DNA of 64,000 nucleotides, from NCBI GenBank assembly GCA_947489585.1, contig CANLEE010000002.1, forward strand, positions 186,001 to 250,000, read 5' to 3'. Made by a program: the position numbers and the translations under genes. This DNA is from an uncultured Psychroserpens sp. Its GTDB lineage: Bacteria > Bacteroidota > Bacteroidia > Flavobacteriales > Flavobacteriaceae. The notes below the pieces were generated by a model, which saw nothing but the letters and a program-made list of their open reading frames with translations, was not told the origin of the DNA and made no database searches. Positions 18,814 to 27,577 of this stretch are shown in pieces (the first letter of the stretch is position 1; each line of letters begins with the position of its first letter).

Positions 18814-19485
18814 CTAGTTATAAATTTTATTTTTTCTTAAAAAAGCAACAATAGTATTCCAGTTTTTTCTACCAATGATTGGAACAATATACACCCTTAA
18901 TTTTGACCTAAACTTATTGATGCTTGTTGGTTTTGATATATGATATTTTTTATTAATGTGTGGTTTCTTAACAGGCTTTCCAAACATCGTTTTTGGAATG
19001 GGTTCATTTAAAAACAAACATAAGTCTTCCCATAGAAATGTATCAATTGAAATCGTCAGAAAACGTTTAGGATAATTTTCAGCATATTGATTTGCTTTAT
19101 TATAATACCTCTTGAAATACTCCAAAAATTGATTTTTATTCTTTATATCTTTTCTTATATTGATAAACGGATATGACATATAACGGGCTCCTGTTCTTCC
19201 ATAAGATTCATAAAAACTTTTAAACCATGAGGCTTCATTGCGTTTTAATATGATGTATTTAACTTCTGGTTTATCTAAAAAACGTTCCCATTCAAAACAC
19301 CAAGGATAATCCTGAAATGCATCATGAGCTTCAAATTTCTGATTTAAAAGTGCAATATCACCTTTATTATAATCACCATCTGGACCAATAACATCATAAC
19401 CTAATATTCTAAGCATAATAGTTACTGTAGAAGTACCCGTTTTAGGTAAACCAACAATTATGACTTTATGTTTCTTTTTGGACAA
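18814..19485 (-). CDS. Sulfotransferase family protein (2 of 4)
   Basis: A 223-residue protein with the 5'-phosphosulfate loop IIVGLPKTGTSTVTIML at the N-terminus and the 3'-phosphate site VKYIILKRNEASWFKSF in the middle, as in PAPS-dependent sulfotransferases. The C-terminus is basic (KKPHINKKYHISKP). In both size and order of motifs it matches the sulfotransferase at 17262-17867, from which it is separated by a pyruvyltransferase gene. Substrate unknown; the context points to sulfation of the surface polymer. Confidence 0.84.
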   Translation of the reverse strand: MSKKKHKVIIVGLPKTGTSTVTIMLRILGYDVIGPDGDYNKGDIALLNQKFEAHDAFQDYPWCFEWERFLDKPEVKYIILKRNEASWFKSFYESYGRTGARYMSYPFINIRKDIKNKNQFLEYFKRYYNKANQYAENYPKRFLTISIDTFLWEDLCLFLNEPIPKTMFGKPVKKPHINKKYHISKPTSINKFRSKLRVYIVPIIGRKNWNTIVAFLRKNKIYN

Positions 19486-19496
19486 ATTACAGGTCG

Positions 19497-20231
19497 TTAT
19501 TTATAACCAATAGCAATTAAGTGTGCTGTTTCCTGAGATGTGTTTTCGACACCTCGTGATTGAAAACGATTAATAATATTAGAGTATATAGATTTTAATG
19601 TTCCAAATGGTTTGTTCAGGCTAAAACTCTTTAATCCTTGAACTCTGTACTTTCCTGTTTTTACGCCATAATGTACATCGACATTATCAAAATATTTTTT
19701 TAGAAGTGCTTCCAACTCAGCTCGCGTGTAATGCCTCACATGATCTGGATTTTTATCTGGCCCTTCATTCTTAATATAATCACCATTAGGTGTCGTAAAA
19801 TAAGCCCAGCCACCTTTATCAATGACTTTTGAAATATTTTTTACGAATACATCATCTTCTTCAACATGTTCAATCACTTCAATACAAACTACTGCGTCGT
19901 AAGAGGCGTCTTCTAATGTAGATTTTGTCATATCTTCAATAACAACATCTTTAATATTAGTACGCTTTTTTTGAATGGTTGCTAAAATATCATCAGTGAA
20001 ACCTAAATTCAATTCTTCACGAGTGCCACTTTCTTGTGGTACATCTAACAATGTAATATTGGCTGGCACATTTATGGTATAAGGTGATTTGCGCCCTCCT
20101 ACATCTAGAACTGACATCTTTCCGAGTTTTTTATAAGACTTTATAAGTCGCTTTATATCGTTGCGTACAGTAACCAAATGTGTTGGCATAATAGAAAATG
20201 TTGTCCAACGCATGAATTCGTAGTTTGTCAT
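19497..20231 (-). CDS. Class I SAM-dependent methyltransferase
   Basis: A 244-residue Rossmann-fold methyltransferase. The SAM-binding motif I is MSVLDVGGRKSPYT (about residue 40), followed by the acidic post-I Asp (LLDVPQESG) and motif IV in AVVCIEVIEHVEEDD, as in the Methyltransf_11/23 groups that act on sugars or small molecules. It is eleven bases before a sulfotransferase gene and is preceded by a 96-base gap with a possible terminator (20290-20306). A role in methylating a sugar of the polymer is inferred only from context. Confidence 0.85.
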   Translation of the reverse strand: MTNYEFMRWTTFSIMPTHLVTVRNDIKRLIKSYKKLGKMSVLDVGGRKSPYTINVPANITLLDVPQESGTREELNLGFTDDILATIQKKRTNIKDVVIEDMTKSTLEDASYDAVVCIEVIEHVEEDDVFVKNISKVIDKGGWAYFTTPNGDYIKNEGPDKNPDHVRHYTRAELEALLKKYFDNVDVHYGVKTGKYRVQGLKSFSLNKPFGTLKSIYSNIINRFQSRGVENTSQETAHLIAIGYK

Positions 20232-20289
20232 ATGACCTTCTCGTATTATGTTTTATGATATAAGATTACAATATTAGATATAATGAATT

Positions 20290-20306
20290 AAAAAACCTCG
20301 AAGTTT
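20290..20306 (-). terminator. Possible intrinsic terminator inside the polysaccharide locus
   Basis: Read on the minus strand, AAACT, loop TCGA, GGTTT forms a five-pair stem (one G:U pair) and is followed by a run of six T. It lies about 22 bases after the stop of the GT4 gene (20328) and before the methyltransferase gene. The stem is short, so it may only lower read-through. Confidence 0.35.
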
Positions 20307-20327
20307 AATTAAAAGCTATTTCAAATT

Positions 20328-21539
20328 TTAATCTTCATAAAAGCTAACAAAAGCTTCATTCTGGTTTTTTAGGTTAAATGTTTCTCGCACACGACTAATA
20401 GCAAAACTTCTGATATTTTGCTTTTCTTCAGAATCTAGATGAATCACATCCATTATTTTTTGTGCTAATAATTTCGGTTGTCGTTTTGGAATCACCCATC
20501 CAGTTTTAGTATCCAATACATTTTCACTCAAACCTTCTGCATTCGAGACAATGCACATTAGACCCATAGCTTGAGCCTCTAGGACAGCGTTGCAAAAACC
20601 TTCTTGGATACTGTATTGTAAATAAATATTAGATTGTTCTAATTGTTTTTTCACATCAGCCTGAGACATTTTCCCTGCAAAAGTCACACAATCTTTGATA
20701 TTTAATTGATGAGTCACAAAGAGAAGACGTTCCAATTCGCTTCCTTCTCCAATGACTGTATAATGAAAGTTGATCCCTTTTTCTTTGAGTTCCTTTATAG
20801 CCTCTAAAGTATATTCTAATCCCTTTTTCCAATGCAATCTGGCTACTGTTATCAATTGTATGACTTCACTCTCAGGCTGTCTACTTTCAGTTTTAAAAAA
20901 ATCAATATTTATGGCTGGAGGAATCACTTTAATCTTATCTGCAAAAATATTATAATCCATCAAATCACGTTTCATTTCTTGAGAAAGGACGTGGTACTGG
21001 ACCTCTTTTGTAAACAAACTATCATAACACTTTTTATGTTTTAAAGGCGAAAGATATAAGTCAAAACCTCTAAAACTCACAGCCATTTTTGCGCCAATGG
21101 CTTTTGCCACATTCTCTCTATTTGCTGACAACATCCCAAACCCGAAGTGTAACCAATTTAATGATTTGGAAAGTAAAAACTGATTGACAATTATGTTTCT
21201 TATTCGATTCTTAAAAGCTATGCCATCGCTTTTATCTAATTGGTATAATTTATAGCTACGCTTAGGATATATAAACAACACTTTTATAAATGCCACAAAA
21301 CTATTGAAAAGTGATTTCAAACGACTCTTACCAAAACTTGGAGCGGCAACGATATCACATGGAAAATTGAGATCTCCATCTTCAACATAATCAACGAACA
21401 ATACAACATCAAAACCATTATTCTGTAATCCTTTAATTTTATTTCTAAAAAAAGTCTCAGAATACCTTGGTACTGTTGATAACACCAGTCCTATCGTTTG
21501 TTTCTTTTGAATCTCTTGATGCATTTTATAGGTCTTCAT
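20328..21539 (-). CDS. GT4-type glycosyltransferase
   Basis: A GT-B enzyme of about 400 residues. The acceptor domain opens with GLVLSTVPRYSETFFRNK, a phrase common to GT4 enzymes of the colanic-acid WcaL type; the donor domain has TVARLHWKKGLEYTLEA and QEGFCNAVLEAQAMGLMCIVS with E-x7-E. A start at 21539 overlaps the upstream gene by 14 bases; a second ATG at 21524, two bases past that stop, would drop five residues and is about equally likely. It forms a pair with the related GT4 gene upstream. Confidence 0.88.
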   Translation of the reverse strand: MKTYKMHQEIQKKQTIGLVLSTVPRYSETFFRNKIKGLQNNGFDVVLFVDYVEDGDLNFPCDIVAAPSFGKSRLKSLFNSFVAFIKVLFIYPKRSYKLYQLDKSDGIAFKNRIRNIIVNQFLLSKSLNWLHFGFGMLSANRENVAKAIGAKMAVSFRGFDLYLSPLKHKKCYDSLFTKEVQYHVLSQEMKRDLMDYNIFADKIKVIPPAINIDFFKTESRQPESEVIQLITVARLHWKKGLEYTLEAIKELKEKGINFHYTVIGEGSELERLLFVTHQLNIKDCVTFAGKMSQADVKKQLEQSNIYLQYSIQEGFCNAVLEAQAMGLMCIVSNAEGLSENVLDTKTGWVIPKRQPKLLAQKIMDVIHLDSEEKQNIRSFAISRVRETFNLKNQNEAFVSFYED

Positions 21540-22692
21540 ATAATTTCATCATACCAATTAGCATTTGTGCTTCGTTATGATGTTCTTTTACTGTTTTTAA
21601 AGCCCTTGTAGTAATCTTCTTTACTTCACTTTTGGGCATTTCAATTATATCAATAAGTTTTTTCGCCATTATTTCCGAATTACGTACAGGAACTACAAAT
21701 CCGTTATAAGCATTAACTATAACTTCGGTCATTCCACCGCAATCAGTAGTTATGACCAAAGTATTTAATGACATTGCTTCTAATACAACATTAGCAATTC
21801 CTTCCTTTAAACTTGGCAAAATCAATACATTTGACGTTTGGATAAGGTTCTTCACCACATGAAATGGTTGATGACCTAAGAGTATTACTTCATCTTGTAA
21901 GTTTAAGTCTTCAATTTGATAGGCCAATTCAATATTTCCTAAAGCACCTACAATGGTATATTTGAATTTATGACCGTTATCTTTTAATATTTTGCAGGCA
22001 TCTAAAGCATAGGTATAACCTTTTATCCAATGTGGTCTACCAATTGATATCATTTCAAATATTGAATTCTCTTTTTTTATATCATCTTTAGAGCATTCAA
22101 TATTCAATCCACTATATACTACCGAAATTTTTTCACTTTGTGCAGCATAATTTTCTGCTTCAAGAGCAATTGCATTTGAGACTGCATGAAACCCATCTAC
22201 TTTGGGGAAATTTTCAGCATACATCGCTGCAAGTTTCTTATCAGCTATAGGCGAGTGATTAATTTGTGAGCCTCTCAAACTCAATACTAATTTGATACCA
22301 AAATCTTGAACCCATAACCAATCTTTTATTCCTTTTGCCCACTGTAGATGAAAAATATCTGGTTTGTACCACAATACAGGATAAAACTTTATTTTATCTA
22401 GTAACGCATTTCCCTTTTTGGATTTCACTATAGCATCCAGCTTTTGTTTATCTTTTCTTCTAAAAATAAATAATAGAATACTATATTTTAATAAGTAAAT
22501 CGTTTTATGCCATTTTGTATTTTGGTATCCAGCAACAATGCTATTAGCACCATAATTACTATTTTTTTTTATTTTACCAAATAAATAAATCTTACAAGTA
22601 TTAGAAGCGTTAAGTCCATGAATTAAACGTTCTATAAAAGTAGAAGAAGGAATAACTCCAGAGTAAATAGCTATTTTAAGATTATTATTCAT
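21526..22692 (-). CDS. GT4-type glycosyltransferase
   Basis: A 388-residue GT-B enzyme with IAIYSGVIPSSTFIERLIHG at the N-terminus, SIGRPHWIKGYTYALDACK in the donor domain and KEGIANVVLEAMSLNTLVIT with E-x7-E near residue 290. It resembles the next gene (20328-21539) in length and motif order, so the two may be old duplicates. A gap of 77 bases separates it from the FkbM gene upstream. Sugar specificity unknown. Confidence 0.88.
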   Translation of the reverse strand: MNNNLKIAIYSGVIPSSTFIERLIHGLNASNTCKIYLFGKIKKNSNYGANSIVAGYQNTKWHKTIYLLKYSILLFIFRRKDKQKLDAIVKSKKGNALLDKIKFYPVLWYKPDIFHLQWAKGIKDWLWVQDFGIKLVLSLRGSQINHSPIADKKLAAMYAENFPKVDGFHAVSNAIALEAENYAAQSEKISVVYSGLNIECSKDDIKKENSIFEMISIGRPHWIKGYTYALDACKILKDNGHKFKYTIVGALGNIELAYQIEDLNLQDEVILLGHQPFHVVKNLIQTSNVLILPSLKEGIANVVLEAMSLNTLVITTDCGGMTEVIVNAYNGFVVPVRNSEIMAKKLIDIIEMPKSEVKKITTRALKTVKEHHNEAQMLIGMMKLYEDL

Positions 22693-22769
22693 ATATACAA
22701 AATATCATTAGAGTTTTTAAGTTACAATCTTAACATATCAAATATACTTTATTGAATAAAAAATAATGT

Positions 22770-23561
22770 TTAAATAATTTCTTGAGCCTTAAGTTTACTT
22801 AATTTTTGAAGACTAAACTTTTCTTTATTCAAACATAAAAAGTCTGCCCCTAATCTATAAATTAGATAGTTATTGTTTTTTAAATACGCTATTGATTTAA
22901 GCTCCTCAGTTTTTGAAAGATGTTTATGTTCAAATAATATTGCTTTTGGGTTATAAATGTTAAAATCTAATTGTGAGAGAACATTCCAGTCATAACCTTC
23001 AGTATCTATGTGCATAATATCAATCTTTTTAATCTGGTGTTTACTTAGTACCTCTTTTAAAGTCACACCCTTTATTTTAGATTCTACAATGTAGGGTTCT
23101 AAAATCCCGTTTAAATGTTTCGTGATATTTTCTTTACTAAACGACCCTAATTGATCATACCAAGCTGGCAACATTTCAATTTTAGTTTTTGCTTCTTCAT
23201 CAACCGAATAGAAAATTTGCCAATCACCATCTTTGTTTACCGCTGAATTTTCAAAAATAAAGCGTGATTCTTTGTTATAATTTTGCTTCAGTTTTTCAAA
23301 TAAAAATGGCACTGGTTCGATAAATAAAGCTGTCCATGTGTTATGTTTTATTATCAAATTATATAATGGATCTCCTGTCACTCCATCATTTGATCCAACT
23401 TGAACAATATTTACATAGTCTTCATCAAACAATTTTTCAAACCAAATTGATGGTATGTCAAAATATATTTTAGGTTTAGAATTGAACCTTCTTTGTAATT
23501 TAATTAAATAATCACCAATTAGAGGTAAATTCTTAATGTGCTGTTTTAACGCTTTTTTCAT
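22770..23561 (-). CDS. FkbM-family SAM-dependent methyltransferase (1 of 3)
   Basis: A 263-residue protein of the FkbM family of O-methyltransferases. SAM motif I appears as NIVQVGSNDGVTGDPLY (a variant form with Gly-Ser-Asn-Asp), the post-I acidic residue as FIEPVPFLFEKLKQN, and the FkbM-specific acidic pair as DIMHIDTEGYDWNVLSQLD. FkbM enzymes methylate hydroxyls in natural products and glycans; the acceptor here is unknown. It is 20 bases after another FkbM gene (23582-24496), but the two proteins differ in motif I, so they probably act on different positions. Confidence 0.88.
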   Translation of the reverse strand: MKKALKQHIKNLPLIGDYLIKLQRRFNSKPKIYFDIPSIWFEKLFDEDYVNIVQVGSNDGVTGDPLYNLIIKHNTWTALFIEPVPFLFEKLKQNYNKESRFIFENSAVNKDGDWQIFYSVDEEAKTKIEMLPAWYDQLGSFSKENITKHLNGILEPYIVESKIKGVTLKEVLSKHQIKKIDIMHIDTEGYDWNVLSQLDFNIYNPKAILFEHKHLSKTEELKSIAYLKNNNYLIYRLGADFLCLNKEKFSLQKLSKLKAQEII

Positions 23562-23581
23562 TTCTGGTACAGAAAATATTA

Positions 23582-24496
23582 TTAAATATAATTATTCCAA
23601 ACTTTAACCTTTTTACTACTTTGTATTCGGTTTTTAACGAAGTTATAGTCTTTTATAAAAATAGTATTGAATTGTTCTTTGTTATAAGATTCTAATTTAA
23701 TCAATTCTCTGTTTAGCGGATCATATTTGTAAGGATGAAAATCATAACTCAATAATATGTCCAAAATTTCTACGTTTTCAACACCATAAAACTGATTACT
23801 GAAGTTAATTTCAATAATTACCGCTTTTAGGTTATCGCTTTTTAAGGTAGAAGAACTTCCACTTAATACAAATTTTTCAAACCCTTCAACATCAATTTTT
23901 AGTAGCTTAAATGCATCTGAATTATCTAAAGAATCAATTGTTTTGACTTCAACTTTAACTGCTCCTTTGTAAGTATTCTCTACCACTTTATTCATTGTGC
24001 TTTTATCTGTGGAAAAGAATAAGTAATCAAGTTTATCTGCAACACCAATATTCATTGTTTTAATTTTGGCGCCTAATTTATTTAATTCAATTTGTTTATT
24101 AAGTCTTTTAAAAGTAGATGGTACAGGCTCAATTGCTATGGTGTTACATTTACTAATACCTGAGGCTAACAAAGCATAATGACCAATATTAGCACCTACA
24201 TCTAGAAAAGTATCTTCTTCTCTTAAAAAATGAATTAGAAACATTGATTCATAAAACTCATAAAGCCCGAAGTATATATTTCCAACCATCCCACCATCTC
24301 CTTTACTAGCAAAAAATCTCAAGCCATCAACCCACTTATATTTTATATTAGTTGTATACCTGTTTTTTAAATTAAAAACAACATATCTAAAAAGCGCCTT
24401 AAATCGGTGGTTTTTTGTAACAGGATGCAGTTTAAACATCTTATTACGTTGCTTAATCTTTCTATAAACTTTCGTTTTTTTAATGCGTTTCAACAA
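23582..24496 (-). CDS. FkbM-family SAM-dependent methyltransferase (2 of 3)
   Basis: A 304-residue FkbM-type methyltransferase. Motif I is the standard FLDVGANIGHYALLAS, the post-I motif is IAIEPVPSTFKRL, and the FkbM mark is LLKIDVEGFEKFVLSG. The basic N-terminus (KRIKKTKVYRKIKQR) has no signal sequence. It lies 15 bases after the exostosin-like gene and 20 bases before the next FkbM gene. Methylation of a sugar hydroxyl is the likely reaction, with acceptor unknown. Confidence 0.89.
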   Translation of the reverse strand: MLKRIKKTKVYRKIKQRNKMFKLHPVTKNHRFKALFRYVVFNLKNRYTTNIKYKWVDGLRFFASKGDGGMVGNIYFGLYEFYESMFLIHFLREEDTFLDVGANIGHYALLASGISKCNTIAIEPVPSTFKRLNKQIELNKLGAKIKTMNIGVADKLDYLFFSTDKSTMNKVVENTYKGAVKVEVKTIDSLDNSDAFKLLKIDVEGFEKFVLSGSSSTLKSDNLKAVIIEINFSNQFYGVENVEILDILLSYDFHPYKYDPLNRELIKLESYNKEQFNTIFIKDYNFVKNRIQSSKKVKVWNNYI

Positions 24497-24511
24497 ATTA
24501 TTTAGATATCG

Positions 24512-25579
24512 TTAGTTTAGAGTTAGCTGAAATTGATCGAAAAAAAAACTCCATAAATTCAATTGATTTTTCCATAAATTGCGATTTTCTACCTGTAGTA
24601 TTTCAAATTGTTTAGCACTCAAAGATTGATGAAAATCTAGTATTTTTTCTTCAATATGGTCTATTTCTGAAGGTTCAACCCAAACCATATGATTATTCCA
24701 ATCGATATCATTTGATAATGGTAGTAGACCATCTGTATTTATATATACAGGAATGCGTCCCATGGCTAATGTTTCATAAAATCTTACAGAGAAATTCCCT
24801 GCGCCTCGATAACAGATGATATAATCTGAATTTTTCATGTTATCAAAATACTCTTCTGCTATTTTAGTTACTCCTCTACCATGCATAACTCCTCCTCCAT
24901 ATTGATTTCTAATAATAAAATTAGATTTAATTTTTGAGGCATGTTCCAATTGTCTTAAAATCTTAAATCGATTGTATGATGTCGATTGTATTTTTTGAGG
25001 ACTCATTTTAATTAGACCTAAATGATATCTAATATTTCTTCGCAATACTTTAAGTAATTCTTTAGTGCTGTTAAATATTGATCCTGAAGCTTGACCACAA
25101 AAACCAACCGTTGGGATAGCTTCATATGGTCGTAATATTACGCTTTTATTTTCATTATATCTTTCTACAGGATCTCTCAAAAAGACAGGCAATCCTTGAT
25201 GCGATTTTGGCAGTTTACTTTGATAGCCACTATAACGAAACACTCGAACATTAGGAAAATCTGGAATTTTAACACCAAAATCACCTGAGATAAAAACAAA
25301 TACAAACTTATTAAGAGGTTCTGCACTTTGAATAAATTCTAAAGCTTTGTTTTCATCTTTTTGCTTGATATAAAAGTCCCAAGACATAGGTAAAATCAAC
25401 ACATCAGCATTTTCTATTTGATCTACTAGATGCATGTCTTGATTAGAGAAACCAAACACATCAAATGCTGGATTAGCAATAAGTTTATCTGATTTTATAA
25501 ATACTTTTAAAAGAGGAAATAATGCAAAACGCTTTTTTGGATTTGAATCGTATAGAGATTTGGGGTAATACAATTTCAT
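24512..25579 (-). CDS. Exostosin-like (GT47-type) glycosyltransferase
   Basis: A 355-residue protein whose C-terminal part carries the exostosin-family pattern: IICYRGAGNFSVRFYETLAMGRIPVYINTD is split by family usage into RGxGNFSxRFYE and GRIPVYI, both seen here at about residues 255-285, followed by the acidic W-x-x-HMVWVEPSE stretch. Exostosin-family enzymes (GT47) transfer glucuronic acid, xylose, galactose or GlcNAc, best known in heparan sulfate and plant cell-wall synthesis; bacterial members occur in capsule loci. The N-terminal half has DVLILPMSWDFY and a Ser/Gly-rich loop. The donor is not readable. Confidence 0.78.
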   Translation of the reverse strand: MKLYYPKSLYDSNPKKRFALFPLLKVFIKSDKLIANPAFDVFGFSNQDMHLVDQIENADVLILPMSWDFYIKQKDENKALEFIQSAEPLNKFVFVFISGDFGVKIPDFPNVRVFRYSGYQSKLPKSHQGLPVFLRDPVERYNENKSVILRPYEAIPTVGFCGQASGSIFNSTKELLKVLRRNIRYHLGLIKMSPQKIQSTSYNRFKILRQLEHASKIKSNFIIRNQYGGGVMHGRGVTKIAEEYFDNMKNSDYIICYRGAGNFSVRFYETLAMGRIPVYINTDGLLPLSNDIDWNNHMVWVEPSEIDHIEEKILDFHQSLSAKQFEILQVENRNLWKNQLNLWSFFFDQFQLTLN

Positions 25580-25597
25580 TTGATGCTTTTGTGAAAA

Positions 25598-26449
25598 TTA
25601 TTCTCTTTTATATAATTGAGTTTCAAATATATCTAATAATTTATTAACACGAGACTTATCTTGTTGTGGGAGTTTGTTTGTCGAATGTTTTTTATTAGTT
25701 ATTAAATCACTCTTAGGATGTGTTTTACTAGAAGGTATTTTATAATACAATTCTAAGTTTTTTATTGGTTCTATAGAAAAAGCCTTACATATATCATAAA
25801 ATTCTTGAATATTTTCAATCAAGTTTTCGTATCTCACTATAGCAGATTTATTATTGTATCCATTGAATAACTCTAAAGGAATAACATTTTCTATACACCA
25901 TCTTAAACTTAACTTTTCAACATCACTTAAACGTTCATATTGAGTTATATCATAGTTAAATTTTTCCTGCACTAAATTCACTAATTTTTCTTGATGAGAA
26001 AATATAGCTAGATTATATAGCCATGGAAAATTAGCTTGCTTTTGTGATCGAATGACATCATATGGATTACGAATGACATGAAGCACAGGAATATTAAAGG
26101 TATCATTCATATATTTTGCTGAAAGATTAGCTCGAACGAACTTGATGATATATTTTTTAGGAATAAAAGGCCAAAGATGTTTTTTAAATTTTCGGTTACT
26201 ATTTTGTGCAATCCAATTACAATCTACTTGATTTTTAAAAACATTTTCTAAATAACGATGTGATTCTATCCCTTCTGCTCTTGTTTCTATCCATTTATCA
26301 CATATTAAATGACCTTTCTTTGTTCTTGTTTCATGCTCTGGTTCAAAAAGCATGCGGTATCGATATTGCCTAGCTATAATTTCACTTAACCAGCTCGTTC
26401 CACTTCTGGCAGTTCCAACTACAATGATATGCTTATTAAATTTTGACAT
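25598..26449 (-). CDS. Sulfotransferase family protein (3 of 4)
   Basis: A 283-residue sulfotransferase. The 5'-phosphosulfate loop is IIVVGTARSGTSWLSEIIA, and the 3'-phosphate site is PVLHVIRNPYDVIRSQ, which is closer to the classic Sulfotransfer_1 form than that of the two small members at 17262 and 18814. The length is near the usual 250-300 residues. The start overlaps the GT4 stop upstream by one base (TAATG). Carbohydrate sulfation is inferred from context; the sulfated position is unknown. Confidence 0.87.
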   Translation of the reverse strand: MSKFNKHIIVVGTARSGTSWLSEIIARQYRYRMLFEPEHETRTKKGHLICDKWIETRAEGIESHRYLENVFKNQVDCNWIAQNSNRKFKKHLWPFIPKKYIIKFVRANLSAKYMNDTFNIPVLHVIRNPYDVIRSQKQANFPWLYNLAIFSHQEKLVNLVQEKFNYDITQYERLSDVEKLSLRWCIENVIPLELFNGYNNKSAIVRYENLIENIQEFYDICKAFSIEPIKNLELYYKIPSSKTHPKSDLITNKKHSTNKLPQQDKSRVNKLLDIFETQLYKRE

Positions 26450-27543
26450 TAATTATTAGTGATAAGATGTATATATAACTCTTCATGAGCTTTAAGAAAC
26501 GTTGACATTGAAAAATGTTTTACGCTATACCCCCTAAGGGCAGAGCCTATTTTTTCTCTTTCTTCGCTTTTCAAATTTTTTATATGTTTTATTTTGTCAG
26601 CAAGTGTTTTAGCATCATTAGCTGGGAAAAGGAACTCATTAAACTCCTTTAAAACATAATTAATTCCTGTGATATTAGACCCTAAAACTGGAATTCCCAT
26701 ACTCATAGCTTCAACCAATGCCATTGGCATTCCTTCTTTTCTCCCTTGATCCAAAGTAGGTATAACATATAAATTAGACTGCGCAATATAGGGACGTACA
26801 TCTAGTTGTTTTCCTAAAAAAGTAACTTGATCTAGCATATTCAATTGTGAGCATAGTTCTTGAACGGTTTTACCATATTCATTATCATTATCACCTAAGA
26901 CAAGAAGCCTAATACTATTATCTTTCAAATGATGAATTGCTCGAATTAAAACTTCAATCCCTTTCACAGGTACTAAATTAGCAACAGTAATAACTTCAAA
27001 AAATGCAGATTCATTTTTCTTAAATTGAGTTGAATTATAATATGTTGTATCTATTCCTAAAGGTATTAATTTTTGAGATTTTTTATTTGGGAAATACCCT
27101 TTCATTTCATCATTAATGGTAATAATAAAATCAGCCAAATAACTTTTAATTTTCCAATGCTTATTAAAACCCATAGCCTTTTTTGTGTAAATCCACTTTT
27201 TCCCTGCTATACGTGCTGCTATAGCTTCAGTCCAATCATTACTCCATTGCCAAGAATGAATAATATCAAAATTGTTTTTTTTATAAAATTTTGATACTGG
27301 CCATATTCTAAATATTAAAGAATAATACGGTCTATATGCTGTTTTTGTTTCAAATATATGAATAGGATAGCCTAAAGATTCAACAGTACTAAAGAAGCCT
27401 CCTTTACTATGAGCGCATGCTATCTCAATATCAAATTTGGTTTTATCTAATCCTTTTACTAAATCATAGACAACCTTTCCACTTCCTGCAGTATCAAAAT
27501 TTGGAATCGTAAATAACACTTTGATTTTAGAATTTTTACTCAT
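26449..27543 (-). CDS. GT4-type glycosyltransferase
   Basis: A 364-residue GT-B enzyme. The acceptor domain has VLFTIPNFDTAGSGKVVYDL, in which the Gly-rich loop (AGSGK) is typical of GT4; the donor domain has TVANLVPVKGIEVLIRA and EGMPMALVEAMSMGIPVLGS with the E-x7-E pair. It is one-base coupled to the sulfotransferase gene downstream, so the two may act on the same residue in turn. Donor unknown. Confidence 0.9.
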   Translation of the reverse strand: MSKNSKIKVLFTIPNFDTAGSGKVVYDLVKGLDKTKFDIEIACAHSKGGFFSTVESLGYPIHIFETKTAYRPYYSLIFRIWPVSKFYKKNNFDIIHSWQWSNDWTEAIAARIAGKKWIYTKKAMGFNKHWKIKSYLADFIITINDEMKGYFPNKKSQKLIPLGIDTTYYNSTQFKKNESAFFEVITVANLVPVKGIEVLIRAIHHLKDNSIRLLVLGDNDNEYGKTVQELCSQLNMLDQVTFLGKQLDVRPYIAQSNLYVIPTLDQGRKEGMPMALVEAMSMGIPVLGSNITGINYVLKEFNEFLFPANDAKTLADKIKHIKNLKSEEREKIGSALRGYSVKHFSMSTFLKAHEELYIHLITNN

Positions 27544-27577
27544 ATTTATTTGCTACAATAAAGAAAATCTTGGTCAA

